Part shown: one piece after another, positions 5,745 to 14,880 of the stretch
How positions within the stretch are numbered: the first letter of the stretch is position 1
How the letters are laid out: each line of letters starts with the position of its first letter
Origin: [Mycobacterium] crassicus
GTDB taxonomy: Bacteria; Actinomycetota; Actinomycetes; Mycobacteriales; Mycobacteriaceae
Direction: 5' to 3'
Length of the DNA stretch: 64,000 nt
Assembly: GCF_020181615.1 (NCBI RefSeq)
Contig: NZ_CP084029.1
Span: 1,985,397 to 2,049,396 of the forward strand
The notes under the pieces: model-generated
The model's database searches: none
Seen by the model: the letters and a program-made list of their open reading frames with translations, nothing else
Told to the model about the DNA's origin: nothing
Program-made: the position numbers and the translations under genes

Positions 5745-7337
5745 ATGTCGACGCAGTCCATGCGCCAGCCCATTCACTCCGGGCATCTCACCGTGGGCGC
5801 GCTCAAGCGCCACCAGGACACCCCGGTGCTCTTCCTCGGCGACACCACGTTGACCGGTGGTCAGCTAGCCGAGCGCATCAGCCAGTATGTCCAGGCGTTC
5901 GGGGCGCTGGGCGCCGACACGTTCGGCCTGCTGTCGCTGAACCGCCCCGAGGTGTTGATGATCATCGGCGCCGGCCAGGTCCAGGGGCACCGCCGCACGG
6001 CACTGCACCCGCTGGGTTCGCTGGACGACCACGCCTACGTGCTGGCCGACGCCGAGGTCAGCTCGCTGATCATCGACCCCACACCGGCTTTCGTGGAGCG
6101 CGCCCTGGGCCTGCTCGAGAAGGTGCCGACGTTGCGGCAGGTGCTGACCATCGGACCGGTGCCGCCGGAGCTCGAAGGGAAGGCCGTCGACCTGGCCGCC
6201 GAGGCGGCCAAGTACGACCCGCAGCCGCTGGTGGCCGCCGACCTGGCCGCCGATCACATCGGCGGCCTCACCTACACCGGCGGGACCACCGGCAAACCGA
6301 AGGGTGTCATCGGCACCGTCGGATCCATCACGGCGATGACGACCATCCAGCTCGCCGAGTGGGAGTGGCCGGAGCGCCCGAAGTTCCTGATGTGCACCCC
6401 GCTGTCGCACGCGGGCGCAGCGTTTTTCGTGCCGACGATCGTCAAGGGCGGCCAGTTGGTGGTGCTGACCAAATTCGACCCGGCCGAGGTGCTGCGGGTG
6501 ATCGAGGAGCAGAAGATCACCGCCACCATGCTGGTGCCGTCGATGATCTACGCGCTGATGGATCACCCCGACTCGCACACTCGCGACCTGTCGTCACTGG
6601 AGACGGTGTACTACGGCGCCTCGGCGATGAACCCGGTCCGGCTGCAGGAGGCCATCGACCGGTTCGGCCCGATCTTCGCCCAGTACTACGGCCAGTCCGA
6701 GGCGCCGATGGTCATCACCTACCTGGCCAAGGGCGACCATGACCAGAAGCGACTCACCTCATGCGGCCGCCCGACCCTGTTCGCCCGGGTGGCGCTGCTG
6801 GGTGATGACGGCAACCCGGTGGCACAGGGTGAGGTCGGCGAGATCTGTGTGTCCGGGCCCCTGCTGTCGGGCGGCTACTGGAAGCTGCCGGAGGCCACCG
6901 CCGACACGTTCAAGGACGGCTGGATGCACACCGGCGACCTGGCCCGCGAGGATGAAGACGGCTTCTACTACATCGTCGACCGCACCAAGGACATGATCGT
7001 CACCGGCGGCTTCAACGTGTTCCCCCGCGAGGTCGAGGACGTCATCGCCGAGCACCCGTCGGTGGCCCAGGTGTGCGTGATCGGAACCCCCGACGAGAAG
7101 TGGGGCGAGGCCGTGACCGCAGTGGTGGTGCTGCGTCCGGGTGTCGACAGCGATGCCGCCGCGGTCGCCACGATGACCGCCGAGATCCAGTCCGCGGTCA
7201 AGGAGCGCAAGGGCTCCGTCCAGTCGCCCAAGCAGGTGATCGTCGCCGAATCGGTGCCGGTGACCGCGCTGGGCAAGCCGGACAAGAAGGCGGTGCGCGC
7301 CCAGTTCTGGTCCGGCGCAGAGCGTTCCGTCGGCTGA
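5745..7337 (+). CDS. fadD8: Fatty-acid-CoA ligase, FadD8-like
   Basis: An acyl-AMP synthetase of the ANL superfamily, 530 residues, that would activate a fatty or other carboxylic acid via acyl-AMP to acyl-CoA. Visible motifs in order are the P-loop TYTGGTTGKPKG (about 181-192), the A5 motif YYGQSE, the A7 hinge region HTGDLAREDEDGFYYIVDRTKD and the C-terminal lysine motif GKPDKK. GGAGG is 8 nt before the ATG at 5745. The N-terminus (HSGHLTVGALKRHQ) is like that of mycobacterial FadD8. It is convergent with the next gene with 2 bp between the stops. Substrate unknown; family certain, FadD8 assignment moderate. Confidence 0.85.
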   Translation: MSTQSMRQPIHSGHLTVGALKRHQDTPVLFLGDTTLTGGQLAERISQYVQAFGALGADTFGLLSLNRPEVLMIIGAGQVQGHRRTALHPLGSLDDHAYVLADAEVSSLIIDPTPAFVERALGLLEKVPTLRQVLTIGPVPPELEGKAVDLAAEAAKYDPQPLVAADLAADHIGGLTYTGGTTGKPKGVIGTVGSITAMTTIQLAEWEWPERPKFLMCTPLSHAGAAFFVPTIVKGGQLVVLTKFDPAEVLRVIEEQKITATMLVPSMIYALMDHPDSHTRDLSSLETVYYGASAMNPVRLQEAIDRFGPIFAQYYGQSEAPMVITYLAKGDHDQKRLTSCGRPTLFARVALLGDDGNPVAQGEVGEICVSGPLLSGGYWKLPEATADTFKDGWMHTGDLAREDEDGFYYIVDRTKDMIVTGGFNVFPREVEDVIAEHPSVAQVCVIGTPDEKWGEAVTAVVVLRPGVDSDAAAVATMTAEIQSAVKERKGSVQSPKQVIVAESVPVTALGKPDKKAVRAQFWSGAERSVG

Positions 7338-7339
7338 GA

Positions 7340-8203
7340 TCAGCCCAGCGCCGCGGCCAGCTCCCGCCACTGTTCCCGCGGGAACGCCCGCGGGTCGGCG
7401 TCGAGCAGTTGCACGCAGACGTGGTCGGCGCCGGCGGCCCGGTGCGCGTCGATCCGGTCGATGACGTCCTGCGGGGTGCCCCAGGCGATGATCGCGTCGA
7501 ACAACCGATCGCTGACGCCGGCGATGTCGTCCTCGGAGAATCCCGACCGCAGCAGGTTGTTGGCGTAGTTGGGCAGCGCGAGATAGCTACTCAGCCATCC
7601 GGTGCCGATCTCGCGTGCCTCCTCGCGGCCGGCGCACAAGATCGCGGTCTGCTCGGGCAGCAGCAGCGGTCCGGCGCCCAGCTGCTCGCGGGCATACCGG
7701 GTGTGCTCGGGGGTCGTCAGGTACGGGTGGGCGCCCCGGCTGCGGTCGGCGGCCAGCTGCAGCATTTTCGGGCCGAGCGCCGCCAGCACCCGCGACCCGA
7801 CCGGTACGGGCGCGTCGGCGGAGTCGAGTCCGTCGAGGAACCCGCTCATGGCGCGCAGCGGGCGGCGGTACCGTCCGGGATCCCCGGCGTCGATCAGCGG
7901 AGCGTGGCTGACCCCGATGCCGAGCAGGAACCGATCACCGTGGGCGGCGGTCAGCGATGCGTAGGACGCCGCCACGTCGGCCGGGGTGTGCATCCACAGA
8001 TTCAAGATGCCGGTGGCGATGACCGCGCTGCGGGTGGCGGCCAGCAGATTGTCCACCGCGTCGAACACCGGACCGCCGACGTCGGGGATCCACAGCGCGC
8101 TGTAGCCCAGCTCCTCCAGTTCGGCGGCCGCGTCGGCGGCTTCGCCCTGGTCGCCGTAGCGCAGCGGCGCGCTCCAGATCCCCACACCCGAGATGTTCAT
8201 CAT
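7340..8203 (-). CDS. LLM-class F420-dependent oxidoreductase
   Basis: A 287-residue luciferase-like TIM-barrel protein. GVGIWSAPLRYGDQGEAADAAAELEELGYSALWIPD at the N-terminus, LGIGVSHAPLI in the middle and GTPQDVIDRIDAHRAAGADHV at the end are typical of mycobacterial TIGR03620-type F420 oxidoreductases. Such enzymes move a hydride between coenzyme F420 and an unknown substrate. Its stop lies 2 bp from the FadD stop, and only 27 bp separate its start from the next gene's stop, so it may be co-transcribed from the right. Confidence 0.85.
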   Translation of the reverse strand: MMNISGVGIWSAPLRYGDQGEAADAAAELEELGYSALWIPDVGGPVFDAVDNLLAATRSAVIATGILNLWMHTPADVAASYASLTAAHGDRFLLGIGVSHAPLIDAGDPGRYRRPLRAMSGFLDGLDSADAPVPVGSRVLAALGPKMLQLAADRSRGAHPYLTTPEHTRYAREQLGAGPLLLPEQTAILCAGREEAREIGTGWLSSYLALPNYANNLLRSGFSEDDIAGVSDRLFDAIIAWGTPQDVIDRIDAHRAAGADHVCVQLLDADPRAFPREQWRELAAALG

Positions 8204-8230
8204 GGCTCCAGGATGGCATGACGCCGTGCG

Positions 8231-9040
8231 CTAGACGAGGGGCATGCCGTTGCGGGCTCGAAAACGCATGTCCCACAGGTACGCTCGATAGCCCAGCACC
8301 CACACCTGATGTGGGATCAGTCGGTCGGCCAATCGCAGCGCGGACAGTAGCCGTTCGAACCGGCGTTGCTGCGACGCAGACCAGTCCAGCTGCATCATCT
8401 GGCGGAACTCCGCGGGCAAGAATCCCGTCGTCGCGAACAAGTTGAGCGGGCCGGCCAACCGCAGCGGCCAGGGCAGGAACACCATCGACGCCACCCCGTG
8501 CAGGTGTTCGCGCACCGGAGGATCGATGCGCAGTTCGTCGAGCGAGCGCTTCCAGTACTCGTCGAACGCGGCTCGGTCCTTCGGCCACATCTCATCGCGT
8601 ACCTGCAAGGTGGTGCCCAGCTTCTTGGCGTCGGCGTATACCGCGTCAGCGGACGCGTCGTCGAGCGGACCGTGCAGGAACTCGTGCTGGTCGACGAAGT
8701 AGCGGTATAGGCAGGCCGCCACCCACAATTGCAGGGCAGGGTTGAACGCGTTGTAGCGCACCGGGCTTTCGGGCGTAGAACGTACCTGCCGGTGTGCGGT
8801 GTCCACGGCGGCGCGGTAGAGCGCCCGGTCGTGGTCGCTGCCGATGGCGGCGACCGCCAGATAGGTGCCGGTGGTGCGGGCCCGCTTGAACGGATGCTTG
8901 TACACGTTGCCGCGGTCCACCCGGCTCTCCTGCACGCCGTAGCCGACCCCGGGCAGCGACAATTGCATGATCACGTTGGCGGCCGGCAGCAGCATCGCGG
9001 CGGGATTCAACAGGTCGACGATCCTGGTGGCTCGTCTCAT
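8231..9040 (-). CDS. Oxygenase MpaB-family protein (DUF2236), Rv2237-like
   Basis: A 269-residue protein with the DUF2236 pattern: an HEFLHGPL core after a hydrophobic region ([17 protein letters not shown], about 105-122) and the signature HxxHG-type residues ([18 protein letters not shown]). DUF2236 proteins such as latex-clearing protein and MpaB bind heme b or act as oxygenases. The substrate here is unknown. In M. tuberculosis the homologue Rv2237 is separated from the SURF1 gene by cobD; here only 63 bp lie between them. Confidence 0.8.
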   Translation of the reverse strand: MRRATRIVDLLNPAAMLLPAANVIMQLSLPGVGYGVQESRVDRGNVYKHPFKRARTTGTYLAVAAIGSDHDRALYRAAVDTAHRQVRSTPESPVRYNAFNPALQLWVAACLYRYFVDQHEFLHGPLDDASADAVYADAKKLGTTLQVRDEMWPKDRAAFDEYWKRSLDELRIDPPVREHLHGVASMVFLPWPLRLAGPLNLFATTGFLPAEFRQMMQLDWSASQQRRFERLLSALRLADRLIPHQVWVLGYRAYLWDMRFRARNGMPLV

Positions 9041-9103
9041 CGAGGCTGCTCCATGGCTGCGAGTATGCCCGACTGCCGCGGCTGATACTGCGATTGCTGC
9101 GGC

Positions 9104-9958
9104 TCAGCGGCGCCGGCCGTACCGATCGGCGAGTTTCTGCTCGACGGTCATCGGCGGCGCCGGCTGATCGGCATCGGCCCCTTCGGCGTCCTGCCGGTCA
9201 CCCTCGATCGCCGCTTTCTCCGCCCGCCGCGCCCGCAGTTCGGCGAAGGCGAAGTAGCCCAGTCCTATTGGGGCCAGAATCCCGAACGCGATCCACTGAA
9301 TTCCGTAGGACAGGAACGGCCCGGCGTCGCGGCGGGGCAGCGCGATCACCCCCAGCCCACCGGGCTGGTCGTCCGCGAGCTGCAGGTAGGAGCCGGTCAA
9401 CGGGACCTTGGTCAATGCCGCGATTTGATCGGTGTTGATCGAGTACACCTGCCGGAATCCGTTCTCGGTGAACGGATTCTTGCCCGGAATCGCCCCCTGC
9501 GAGTCCCGCAGCCTGGCGGTGACGGTGACCTCGGAAGTCGGCGGCGCCGGAATCTCGGGCACCCGCGTACCGCCGTCGTCAGTGCGCACGAAGCCCCGGT
9601 TGACCAGCACCGTCGGCCCGCCCTGGACGGCGAACGGCGTCAGCACCTCATAGGCCGGCACGCCGTCGATCACCCGAAGCCGCACCAGCACCTGCGCCTC
9701 GGGGCGGTAATGCCCGGTGGCGGTCACCGGCCGCCACTGTTCGTCGGGAGCCGACGAATCCTGGTGCGGCAGCAGTTCGGCCACCGGCACGGGTTCTGCG
9801 GTCAGGGCATGTTCGAGTTGGCTGTTGGCGCGCGACGTGGTGGTGTTCTTGCCCAATTGCCACGGCGCCAGCACGGTGAAGCACAGGTAGGCGAAGGCCA
9901 GCACCACCACCGCCAGGGCCAGCCAGCTCGGGCGAAGCAGGAACGCCAGCCGGCGCAT
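9104..9958 (-). CDS. SURF1-family cytochrome oxidase assembly protein
   Basis: A 284-residue membrane protein with two helices: near the N-terminus (WLALAVVVLAFAYLCFTVLAPWQLG) and near residue 230 (GIQWIAFGILAPIGLGYFAF). Between them lies the extracytoplasmic SURF1 domain with PVTATGHY and VLVNRGFV. SURF1 helps insert heme a into cytochrome c oxidase; in actinobacteria it associates with the bcc-aa3 supercomplex encoded at 52-61 kb. Its ATG is at 9958, adjoining the ptpA stop, so it follows ptkA-ptpA as the last gene of an operon. Confidence 0.93.
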   Translation of the reverse strand: MRRLAFLLRPSWLALAVVVLAFAYLCFTVLAPWQLGKNTTTSRANSQLEHALTAEPVPVAELLPHQDSSAPDEQWRPVTATGHYRPEAQVLVRLRVIDGVPAYEVLTPFAVQGGPTVLVNRGFVRTDDGGTRVPEIPAPPTSEVTVTARLRDSQGAIPGKNPFTENGFRQVYSINTDQIAALTKVPLTGSYLQLADDQPGGLGVIALPRRDAGPFLSYGIQWIAFGILAPIGLGYFAFAELRARRAEKAAIEGDRQDAEGADADQPAPPMTVEQKLADRYGRRR

Positions 9959-10452
9959 CAGCCGCCCTCGCCGGACGCCAGCCGCCCGTCGACCCAGGCG
10001 TGCAGGCCCGGCAGTGCGGCTGCGATCACCGTGAAGGACTGCTCGAAATCGGCCTGGCCGCCGTAGTACGGGTCGTCCACGTCGGGGACCGCCGCCCCCG
10101 TCCGCGGATCGAACGACCGCAGCATCCTGATCCGCTCGGCCGGAATGCCCAGGCCCTGCAGCAGCCCGACGTGATTGCGTCCCAGGGCCACCACCAGATC
10201 GGCCGCCATGTGGTCGTCTCCGACCTGGGCGGCGCAGTGCTCCACCGGGTAGCCGTTGTCACGCAGCACCCGGTTGGTGCGCTCATCGGCGCCCTTGCCG
10301 ACATGCCAGTCCGCGGTCCCGGCGCTGGTGACCCGCACCGCCTCACCCAGGCCGCGCTGCGCGAGCTGGTGGGCGAACATCTTCTCGGCCATCGGCGAGC
10401 GGCAGATATTGCCGGTGCAGACGAACGTGACATGCAGCGTCGGCTCAGACAC
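9958..10452 (-). CDS. ptpA: Low-molecular-weight protein tyrosine phosphatase PtpA
   Basis: This enzyme hydrolyses phosphotyrosine; in M. tuberculosis PtpA is secreted into the macrophage and blocks phagosome acidification. The P-loop is Cys12-TGNIC-Arg18-S, and the general acid Asp127 sits in DPYY, whose two tyrosines are phosphorylated by PtkA in M. tuberculosis. Length is 164 residues against 163 in that species. The GTG at 10452 is chosen since further upstream codons overlap ptkA. It overlaps the ptkA stop by 8 nt, so the two are translationally coupled. Confidence 0.93.
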   Translation of the reverse strand: MSEPTLHVTFVCTGNICRSPMAEKMFAHQLAQRGLGEAVRVTSAGTADWHVGKGADERTNRVLRDNGYPVEHCAAQVGDDHMAADLVVALGRNHVGLLQGLGIPAERIRMLRSFDPRTGAAVPDVDDPYYGGQADFEQSFTVIAAALPGLHAWVDGRLASGEGG

Positions 10453-11113
10453 CGAGCACCTCCCGTAATTCGTTGACCGTCCCGACGCGGGCGGCCGGAC
10501 CATCGGGGGTCTCGGCGTCGGGATAGTCGGATTGCCCGTAGCCCCAGCCGACCAGCACCGTGTCGATACCGTGCGCGGCCGCGCCGTCGACGTCGTGGCG
10601 CCGGTCGCCGACCATCAGCACCCGCTGCGGCAGCGGCCCCAGCTGCTCCAGGGCGCGGGCCAGCACATCGGACTTGGCCGCCCTGGTGCCGTCGACGCTG
10701 GCGCCGGCGATGACCTCGAAGTGTCCGTCGAGCCCGAAGTGGGCGAGGATCTTGCGCGCGGTCGGCTCGACTTTGGACGTGGCCACGGCCAACCGGACCC
10801 CGGCGGCCCGCAGGTCGCTCAGCAGCCCGGCGACGCCGTCGAACATGGTGTTCATCTGCCACCCGCGGCTGGTGTAGTCGGCCCGGTAGGCGGCGACCGC
10901 GGCCTCGGTCTGGTCGCCGAGACCCATCGCGGCCAGGGTGTGGTGCATCGGCGGGCCGACCAGCCGCTGGGCCAGATCGCCCTCGGGCACCGGCACACCG
11001 ACGTGGCCCAGTGCGTGGCGGAAGCTGGCGACGATCCCGGCAGCTGAGTCGGTCAAGGTGCCGTCCAGGTCGAAGATCACCAGTTCGGCGGTGGCGATGG
11101 TAGTGCGCGTCAC
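10445..11113 (-). CDS. ptkA: Protein tyrosine kinase PtkA / HAD-family hydrolase
   Basis: A haloacid-dehalogenase fold: DLDGTLTDS carries the nucleophile Asp, ATSKVEPTARKIL motif II/III and MVGDRRHDVDGA motif IV. In M. tuberculosis the orthologue is reported to autophosphorylate and phosphorylate PtpA. It is 222 residues, shorter than the M. tuberculosis protein at its N-terminus. GTG at 11113 is preferred because the longer ORF from 11200 would run across the divergent Nif3 start; GACAAT 6 nt before it fits a leaderless start. Whether it is a kinase or a plain HAD phosphatase cannot be told from sequence. Confidence 0.85.
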   Translation of the reverse strand: MTRTTIATAELVIFDLDGTLTDSAAGIVASFRHALGHVGVPVPEGDLAQRLVGPPMHHTLAAMGLGDQTEAAVAAYRADYTSRGWQMNTMFDGVAGLLSDLRAAGVRLAVATSKVEPTARKILAHFGLDGHFEVIAGASVDGTRAAKSDVLARALEQLGPLPQRVLMVGDRRHDVDGAAAHGIDTVLVGWGYGQSDYPDAETPDGPAARVGTVNELREVLGV

Positions 11114-11174
11114 GAGCCCATTGTCCCCGACGCGCGCGGTGCGGTTGCCGGGTGGCGCACTACTGTCTTGAAGT

Positions 11175-12308
11175 GTGACTGCGCGGCTGGCTGACGTCAT
11201 CGACGTCCTGGATGCTGCCTACCCACCGCACCTGGCGAGCAGCTGGGACTCGGTCGGGCTGGTCTGCGGCGACCCGGACGAGGTGGTGGGCTCGGTGACG
11301 ATCGCGGTGGACGCCACCGCGGCCGTGGTCGACGACGTGCCCGACGGCGGTCTGCTGCTGGCGCATCACCCGTTGCTGCTGCGCGGTGTGGACACCGTGG
11401 CGGCCAGCACGCCCAAGGGATCGCTGGTGCATCGGCTGATCCGTTCCGGGCGTTCGCTGTTCACCGCGCACACCAATGCCGACGCGGCCTCACCCGGGGT
11501 GTCGGATGCGCTGGCGGCGGCACTCGGGCTGACCGTGGAGGCGGTGCTGGACCCGGCCGCGCGGACTCCCGACACCGACAAGTGGGTGATCTACACCCCG
11601 GCCCAGCACGCCGAGACGGTACGCGCCGCGGTGTTCGCGGCCGGCGCCGGGCACATCGGTGATTACGCGCAGTGCAGCTGGAGCGTGACCGGTATCGGTC
11701 AGTTCCTGCCCGGCGCCGGTGCGACGCCGACGATCGGGCAGGTAGGTGCGACCGAACAGGTCTCCGAAGACCGCGTCGAGGTGGTGGCCCCGGCCCGTGC
11801 CCGCGGCCGGATTCATGCGGCGCTGCTGGCCGCGCACCCCTACGAGGAGCCGGCGTTCGACATCTTCGCGCTGCAACCGCTGCCGGCCGGGGTCGGGATC
11901 GGCCGGATCGGTACCCTGCCCGCACCGGAGCCGCTGAGTGACTTCGTCGCCCGCGTCGCCAAGGGGCTACCGGCGACGACGTGGGGGGTACGAGCGACCG
12001 GGGACCCGGACCTGCCGGTGTCGAGGGTGGCGGTATGCGGCGGCGCCGGTGATTCCCTGCTGGACGCCGCGGCCGCCGCGGACGTCCAGGTCTACGTCAC
12101 CTCGGATCTGCGGCACCACCCGGCGGACGAGCATTCCCGGCGATCGGCGATGGCGCTGGTCGACGTGGCGCACTGGGCCAGTGAATACCCGTGGTGTGCA
12201 CAGGCCGCCGACGTGATCCGCTCGCATTTCGGTGCGAATCTGCCGGTGCGTGTCAGCACGCTGCGCACCGACCCATGGAACCTCGCGTGCGAAGGAGACC
12301 GGCGATGA
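11175..12308 (+). CDS. Nif3-like dinuclear metal protein (Rv2230c-like)
   Basis: A 377-residue Nif3/GTP cyclohydrolase-I type 2 homologue. [10 protein letters not shown] and AHTNAD near the N-terminus and HWASEYPW near the C-terminus carry the His/Asp/Glu metal ligands. The middle insertion ([29 protein letters not shown]) is the PII-like domain of larger family members. Function is unsettled; the family forms hexamers with two metals per subunit. GTG at 11175, 61 bp from the divergent ptkA. Its stop overlaps the next ATG (ATGA). In M. tuberculosis cobC lies next to this gene but is absent here. Confidence 0.9.
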   Translation: MTARLADVIDVLDAAYPPHLASSWDSVGLVCGDPDEVVGSVTIAVDATAAVVDDVPDGGLLLAHHPLLLRGVDTVAASTPKGSLVHRLIRSGRSLFTAHTNADAASPGVSDALAAALGLTVEAVLDPAARTPDTDKWVIYTPAQHAETVRAAVFAAGAGHIGDYAQCSWSVTGIGQFLPGAGATPTIGQVGATEQVSEDRVEVVAPARARGRIHAALLAAHPYEEPAFDIFALQPLPAGVGIGRIGTLPAPEPLSDFVARVAKGLPATTWGVRATGDPDLPVSRVAVCGGAGDSLLDAAAAADVQVYVTSDLRHHPADEHSRRSAMALVDVAHWASEYPWCAQAADVIRSHFGANLPVRVSTLRTDPWNLACEGDRR

Positions 12309-13039
12309 AGGCCGAAGTGGCACAGCAACGTTCGCTTCTGGAGTTGGCGGAGCTCGACGCCGAGCTGTCCCGGATCGCGCACCGGGCACGGAATCTGCCC
12401 GAGCAGCAGGACCGCGAGCGCATCCAGGCCGACCACACCGCGGCCGCCGATAGGTTGGCCGCCCTCGAGCTGGCGTTGGAGGACCTGGACGCCCAGGCCG
12501 GCCGATTCGAGTCCGAGATCGACGCGGTGCGCCAACGGGAGGACCGGGACCGCGCCCTGCTGGATTCGGGGCAGACCAACGCCAAGCAGGTCGTCGAGCT
12601 GCAACACGAGCTGGAGACCCTGCAGCGGCGCCAGTCCAGCCTGGAGGACTCGCTGTTGGAACTGCTGGAACAGCGTGAGCAGTTGCAGACTCAGGCAACC
12701 GCCGAGTCGAACGGGGTCGAGCAGCTGGCCGCCGAGCTGGCCCGGGTGCAGGAGACTCTGGACGCTGCGGCTGCGGAGATCGAAACCACCCGCGGGCAGC
12801 GCTCCGCGACCCGGAACGAGTTGGCCGGCGCGATCGACGGCGAACTGCTGGCGCTCTATGAGCGACAGCGGGCCTCCGGTGGGATCGGCGCCGGACCCTT
12901 TCGGGGCGGCCAGTGCGGGGCCTGCCGCATCGAGATCGACCGCGGCGAGCTGTCGCGTATCTCGGCCGCGCCGGCCGAGGAGGTGCTGCGCTGCCCCGAG
13001 TGCAGTGCGATCCTGCTGCGGGTCAAGGACTTCGGTTAG
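12305..13039 (+). CDS. Coiled-coil zinc-ribbon protein (Rv2229c-like)
   Basis: 244 residues. About residues 10-180 form a long charged coiled coil ([18 protein letters not shown] onwards), followed by a C4 zinc ribbon: CGACRIEI and CPECSAIL give two CxxC knuckles. Proteins of this family (zf-RING_7/DUF164) are conserved in actinobacteria, and their role is not established; a scaffold or nucleic-acid role is possible. ATG at 12305 with GGAGACC upstream overlaps the Nif3 stop by 4 nt, so the Nif3, zinc-ribbon and RNase HI genes form one operon. Confidence 0.88.
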   Translation: MKAEVAQQRSLLELAELDAELSRIAHRARNLPEQQDRERIQADHTAAADRLAALELALEDLDAQAGRFESEIDAVRQREDRDRALLDSGQTNAKQVVELQHELETLQRRQSSLEDSLLELLEQREQLQTQATAESNGVEQLAAELARVQETLDAAAAEIETTRGQRSATRNELAGAIDGELLALYERQRASGGIGAGPFRGGQCGACRIEIDRGELSRISAAPAEEVLRCPECSAILLRVKDFG

Positions 13040-13063
13040 TGCTTGGGCGATGAAGGTCGTGGA

Positions 13064-14161
13064 ATGAAAGTCGTAGTCGAGGCCGACGGCGGATCGCGCG
13101 GGAATCCGGGTCCGGCCGGTTACGGGGCGGTGGTGTGGTCCGCGGACCGCGCCGATGTGCTGGCCGAGGCCAAAGAGGCGATCGGTGTGGCCACCAACAA
13201 CGTCGCCGAATACCGGGGCCTGGTGGCGGGGCTGACCGAGGCGGCCCGGTTGGGCGCCGCCGAGGTCGCGGTGTTCATGGACTCCAAGCTGGTGGTCGAG
13301 CAGATGGCCGGCCGGTGGAAGGTCAAGCATCCGGACCTGATCCCGCTGTTCACCCGGGCCCGTGAGCTGGCTTCGAAGTTCGACCACGTCCGCTACACCT
13401 GGATTCCGCGGGAGAAGAACTCACACGCCGATCGGCTGGCCAACGCGGCGATGGATGCCGCTGCCGGGATCGAGAAGCCCGCGCCGAAGAAGTCGGAGAC
13501 GACTGAAAAGCCTGTGTCGCCAACGGCACCCGGCTGGACCGGGGCGACGGGCACACCCACCCGGCTGTTGCTGCTGCGGCACGGGCAGACCGAGCTGTCG
13601 GTGCAGCGCCGCTACTCCGGTCGGGGCAACCCGCCGCTGACCGACACCGGCCGGCGGCAGGCCGAGTCCGCGGCGCGTTATCTGGCCGAGCGGGGCGGCA
13701 TCGCCGCGGTCATCAGCTCGCCGCTGCTGCGCTGCCGCGATACGGCCGGCGCGGCAGCCAAACAGCTGGGCCTGGACGTGAGCGTTGATCAGGATCTGAC
13801 CGAGACCGACTTCGGGGCGTGGGAGGGCCTGACCTTCGCCGAGGCCGCCGAACATGACCCCGAGCTGCACCGGCGCTGGCTGAAAGACACCTCCACCAAG
13901 CCCCCCGGCGGCGAGAGCTTCGATGCGGTGCAGCAGCGGGTGCTTGCGGCCCGTGACCGGATCATCGCCGATCACGGCGGTACCACCGTGCTGGTGGTGT
14001 CGCACGTGACGCCGATCAAGACGCTGCTGCGCCTGGCACTGGATGCCGGCCCGGCCATCCTGTACCGGCTGCACCTGGACCTGGCGTCGCTGAGCATCGC
14101 CGAGTTCTATGGCGACGGGCCGGCATCGGTGCGGTTGGTGAACCAGACCGCCTACCTGTAG
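13064..14161 (+). CDS. Bifunctional RNase HI / acid (alpha-ribazole) phosphatase
   Basis: 365 residues in two domains. Residues 1-135 are an RNase HI with acidic residues in VEADGGSRGNPG, NNVAEYRGL, VFMDSKLV and SHADRLANAA, which cut RNA in RNA-DNA hybrids. After a Pro/Lys linker, residues 165-365 are a histidine-phosphatase domain beginning LLLLRHGQTE, with RCRDTA and VSHVTPI carrying other catalytic residues. The M. tuberculosis orthologue Rv2228c has both RNase H and CobC-like phosphatase activity, linking it to B12 synthesis. ATG at 13064. The 14 nt before it look like an imperfect copy of the start (ATGAAGGTCGTGGA). Confidence 0.93.
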   Translation: MKVVVEADGGSRGNPGPAGYGAVVWSADRADVLAEAKEAIGVATNNVAEYRGLVAGLTEAARLGAAEVAVFMDSKLVVEQMAGRWKVKHPDLIPLFTRARELASKFDHVRYTWIPREKNSHADRLANAAMDAAAGIEKPAPKKSETTEKPVSPTAPGWTGATGTPTRLLLLRHGQTELSVQRRYSGRGNPPLTDTGRRQAESAARYLAERGGIAAVISSPLLRCRDTAGAAAKQLGLDVSVDQDLTETDFGAWEGLTFAEAAEHDPELHRRWLKDTSTKPPGGESFDAVQQRVLAARDRIIADHGGTTVLVVSHVTPIKTLLRLALDAGPAILYRLHLDLASLSIAEFYGDGPASVRLVNQTAYL

Positions 14162-14177
14162 AACGGAGCGCCGCCCG

Positions 14178-14810
14178 ATGACCGAATCGACGCAGGACGC
14201 GCAGGAGTTCTGGGAGGAGTTCTACGGCGGGCACGAGAAGGTGTGGAGCGGACGGGTCAACGCCCAACTCGCCGACATCGCCGCCGATCTGGCCCCGGGC
14301 CGGGCGCTGGACCTGGGCTGCGGTGAGGGCGCCGACGCCATCTGGCTTGCCGAAGACGGCTGGCAGGTGGTCGCCGTCGACGTCTCGGCCAACGCGTTGG
14401 AACGGGCCCGTGCCGCCGCCGAGCAGCGCGACGTGGCCGCACGCATCCGCTTCGAACGGCACGACCTGTCCGCCAGCTTCCCCGCCGGCAGCTTCGATCT
14501 GGTGTCGGCGCAATTCCTGCACTCCCCGGCGAAGCTGGACCGCGAGACGGTGCTGCGGCGAGCCGCCGACGCGGTCGCAGTGGGTGGCCTGCTGCTGATC
14601 GTCGACCACGGCGCCGCCCCGCCGTGGGCCGGCGAGCACGGCCATGAGCATCACTTCGCCCCGGTCGAGGAGGTGTTGGCCGCAATGGCGCTCGACGACC
14701 GGCGGTGGGAGCGGCTGCGGGCGCAGACCGTCGACCGCGACGCCGTCGGACCCGACGGCCAGGCCGCCATCCTCACCGACAACGTGATCCTGCTGCGTCG
14801 GACCGGGTAG
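14178..14810 (+). CDS. Class I SAM-dependent methyltransferase
   Basis: 210 residues with the Rossmann motif I ALDLGCGEGADAIWLA (about 40-55), motif II VVAVDVSANAL and a DLVSAQFLHS post-II region. The remainder is a tellurite-resistance (TehB)-like or small-molecule methyltransferase fold. Substrate unknown. The ATG is 16 nt after the RNase HI/phosphatase stop with GGAGCG upstream, so it probably continues that operon. It ends directly at a 14-bp tandem array and is convergent with the oxygenase. Confidence 0.8.
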   Translation: MTESTQDAQEFWEEFYGGHEKVWSGRVNAQLADIAADLAPGRALDLGCGEGADAIWLAEDGWQVVAVDVSANALERARAAAEQRDVAARIRFERHDLSASFPAGSFDLVSAQFLHSPAKLDRETVLRRAADAVAVGGLLLIVDHGAAPPWAGEHGHEHHFAPVEEVLAAMALDDRRWERLRAQTVDRDAVGPDGQAAILTDNVILLRRTG

Positions 14811-14880
14811 TCAAGCGGCGTCTCTCAAGCGGTGTCTTTCAAGCGGCGTCTTTCAAGCGGTGTCTCTCAAGCGGCGTCGT
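14811..14880. repeat. Tandem array, 5 x 14 bp, at the 3' end of the oxygenase gene
   Basis: Five head-to-tail units TCAAGCGG(C/T)GTCT(C/T)(C/T) run from 14811 to 14880, the last reading TCAAGCGGCGTCGT. That last unit includes the stop codon (TCA on the plus strand) and final codons of the minus-strand oxygenase. The other four lie between the two convergent genes. Loss or shift of the stop would thus add a repeated tail. The purity of the copies points to recent slippage. Confidence 0.85.

Noticed and set aside
14811..14880. CRISPR array
   Set aside because: The units are 14 bp with no spacers between them and no cas genes are nearby; same for 18497-18571.
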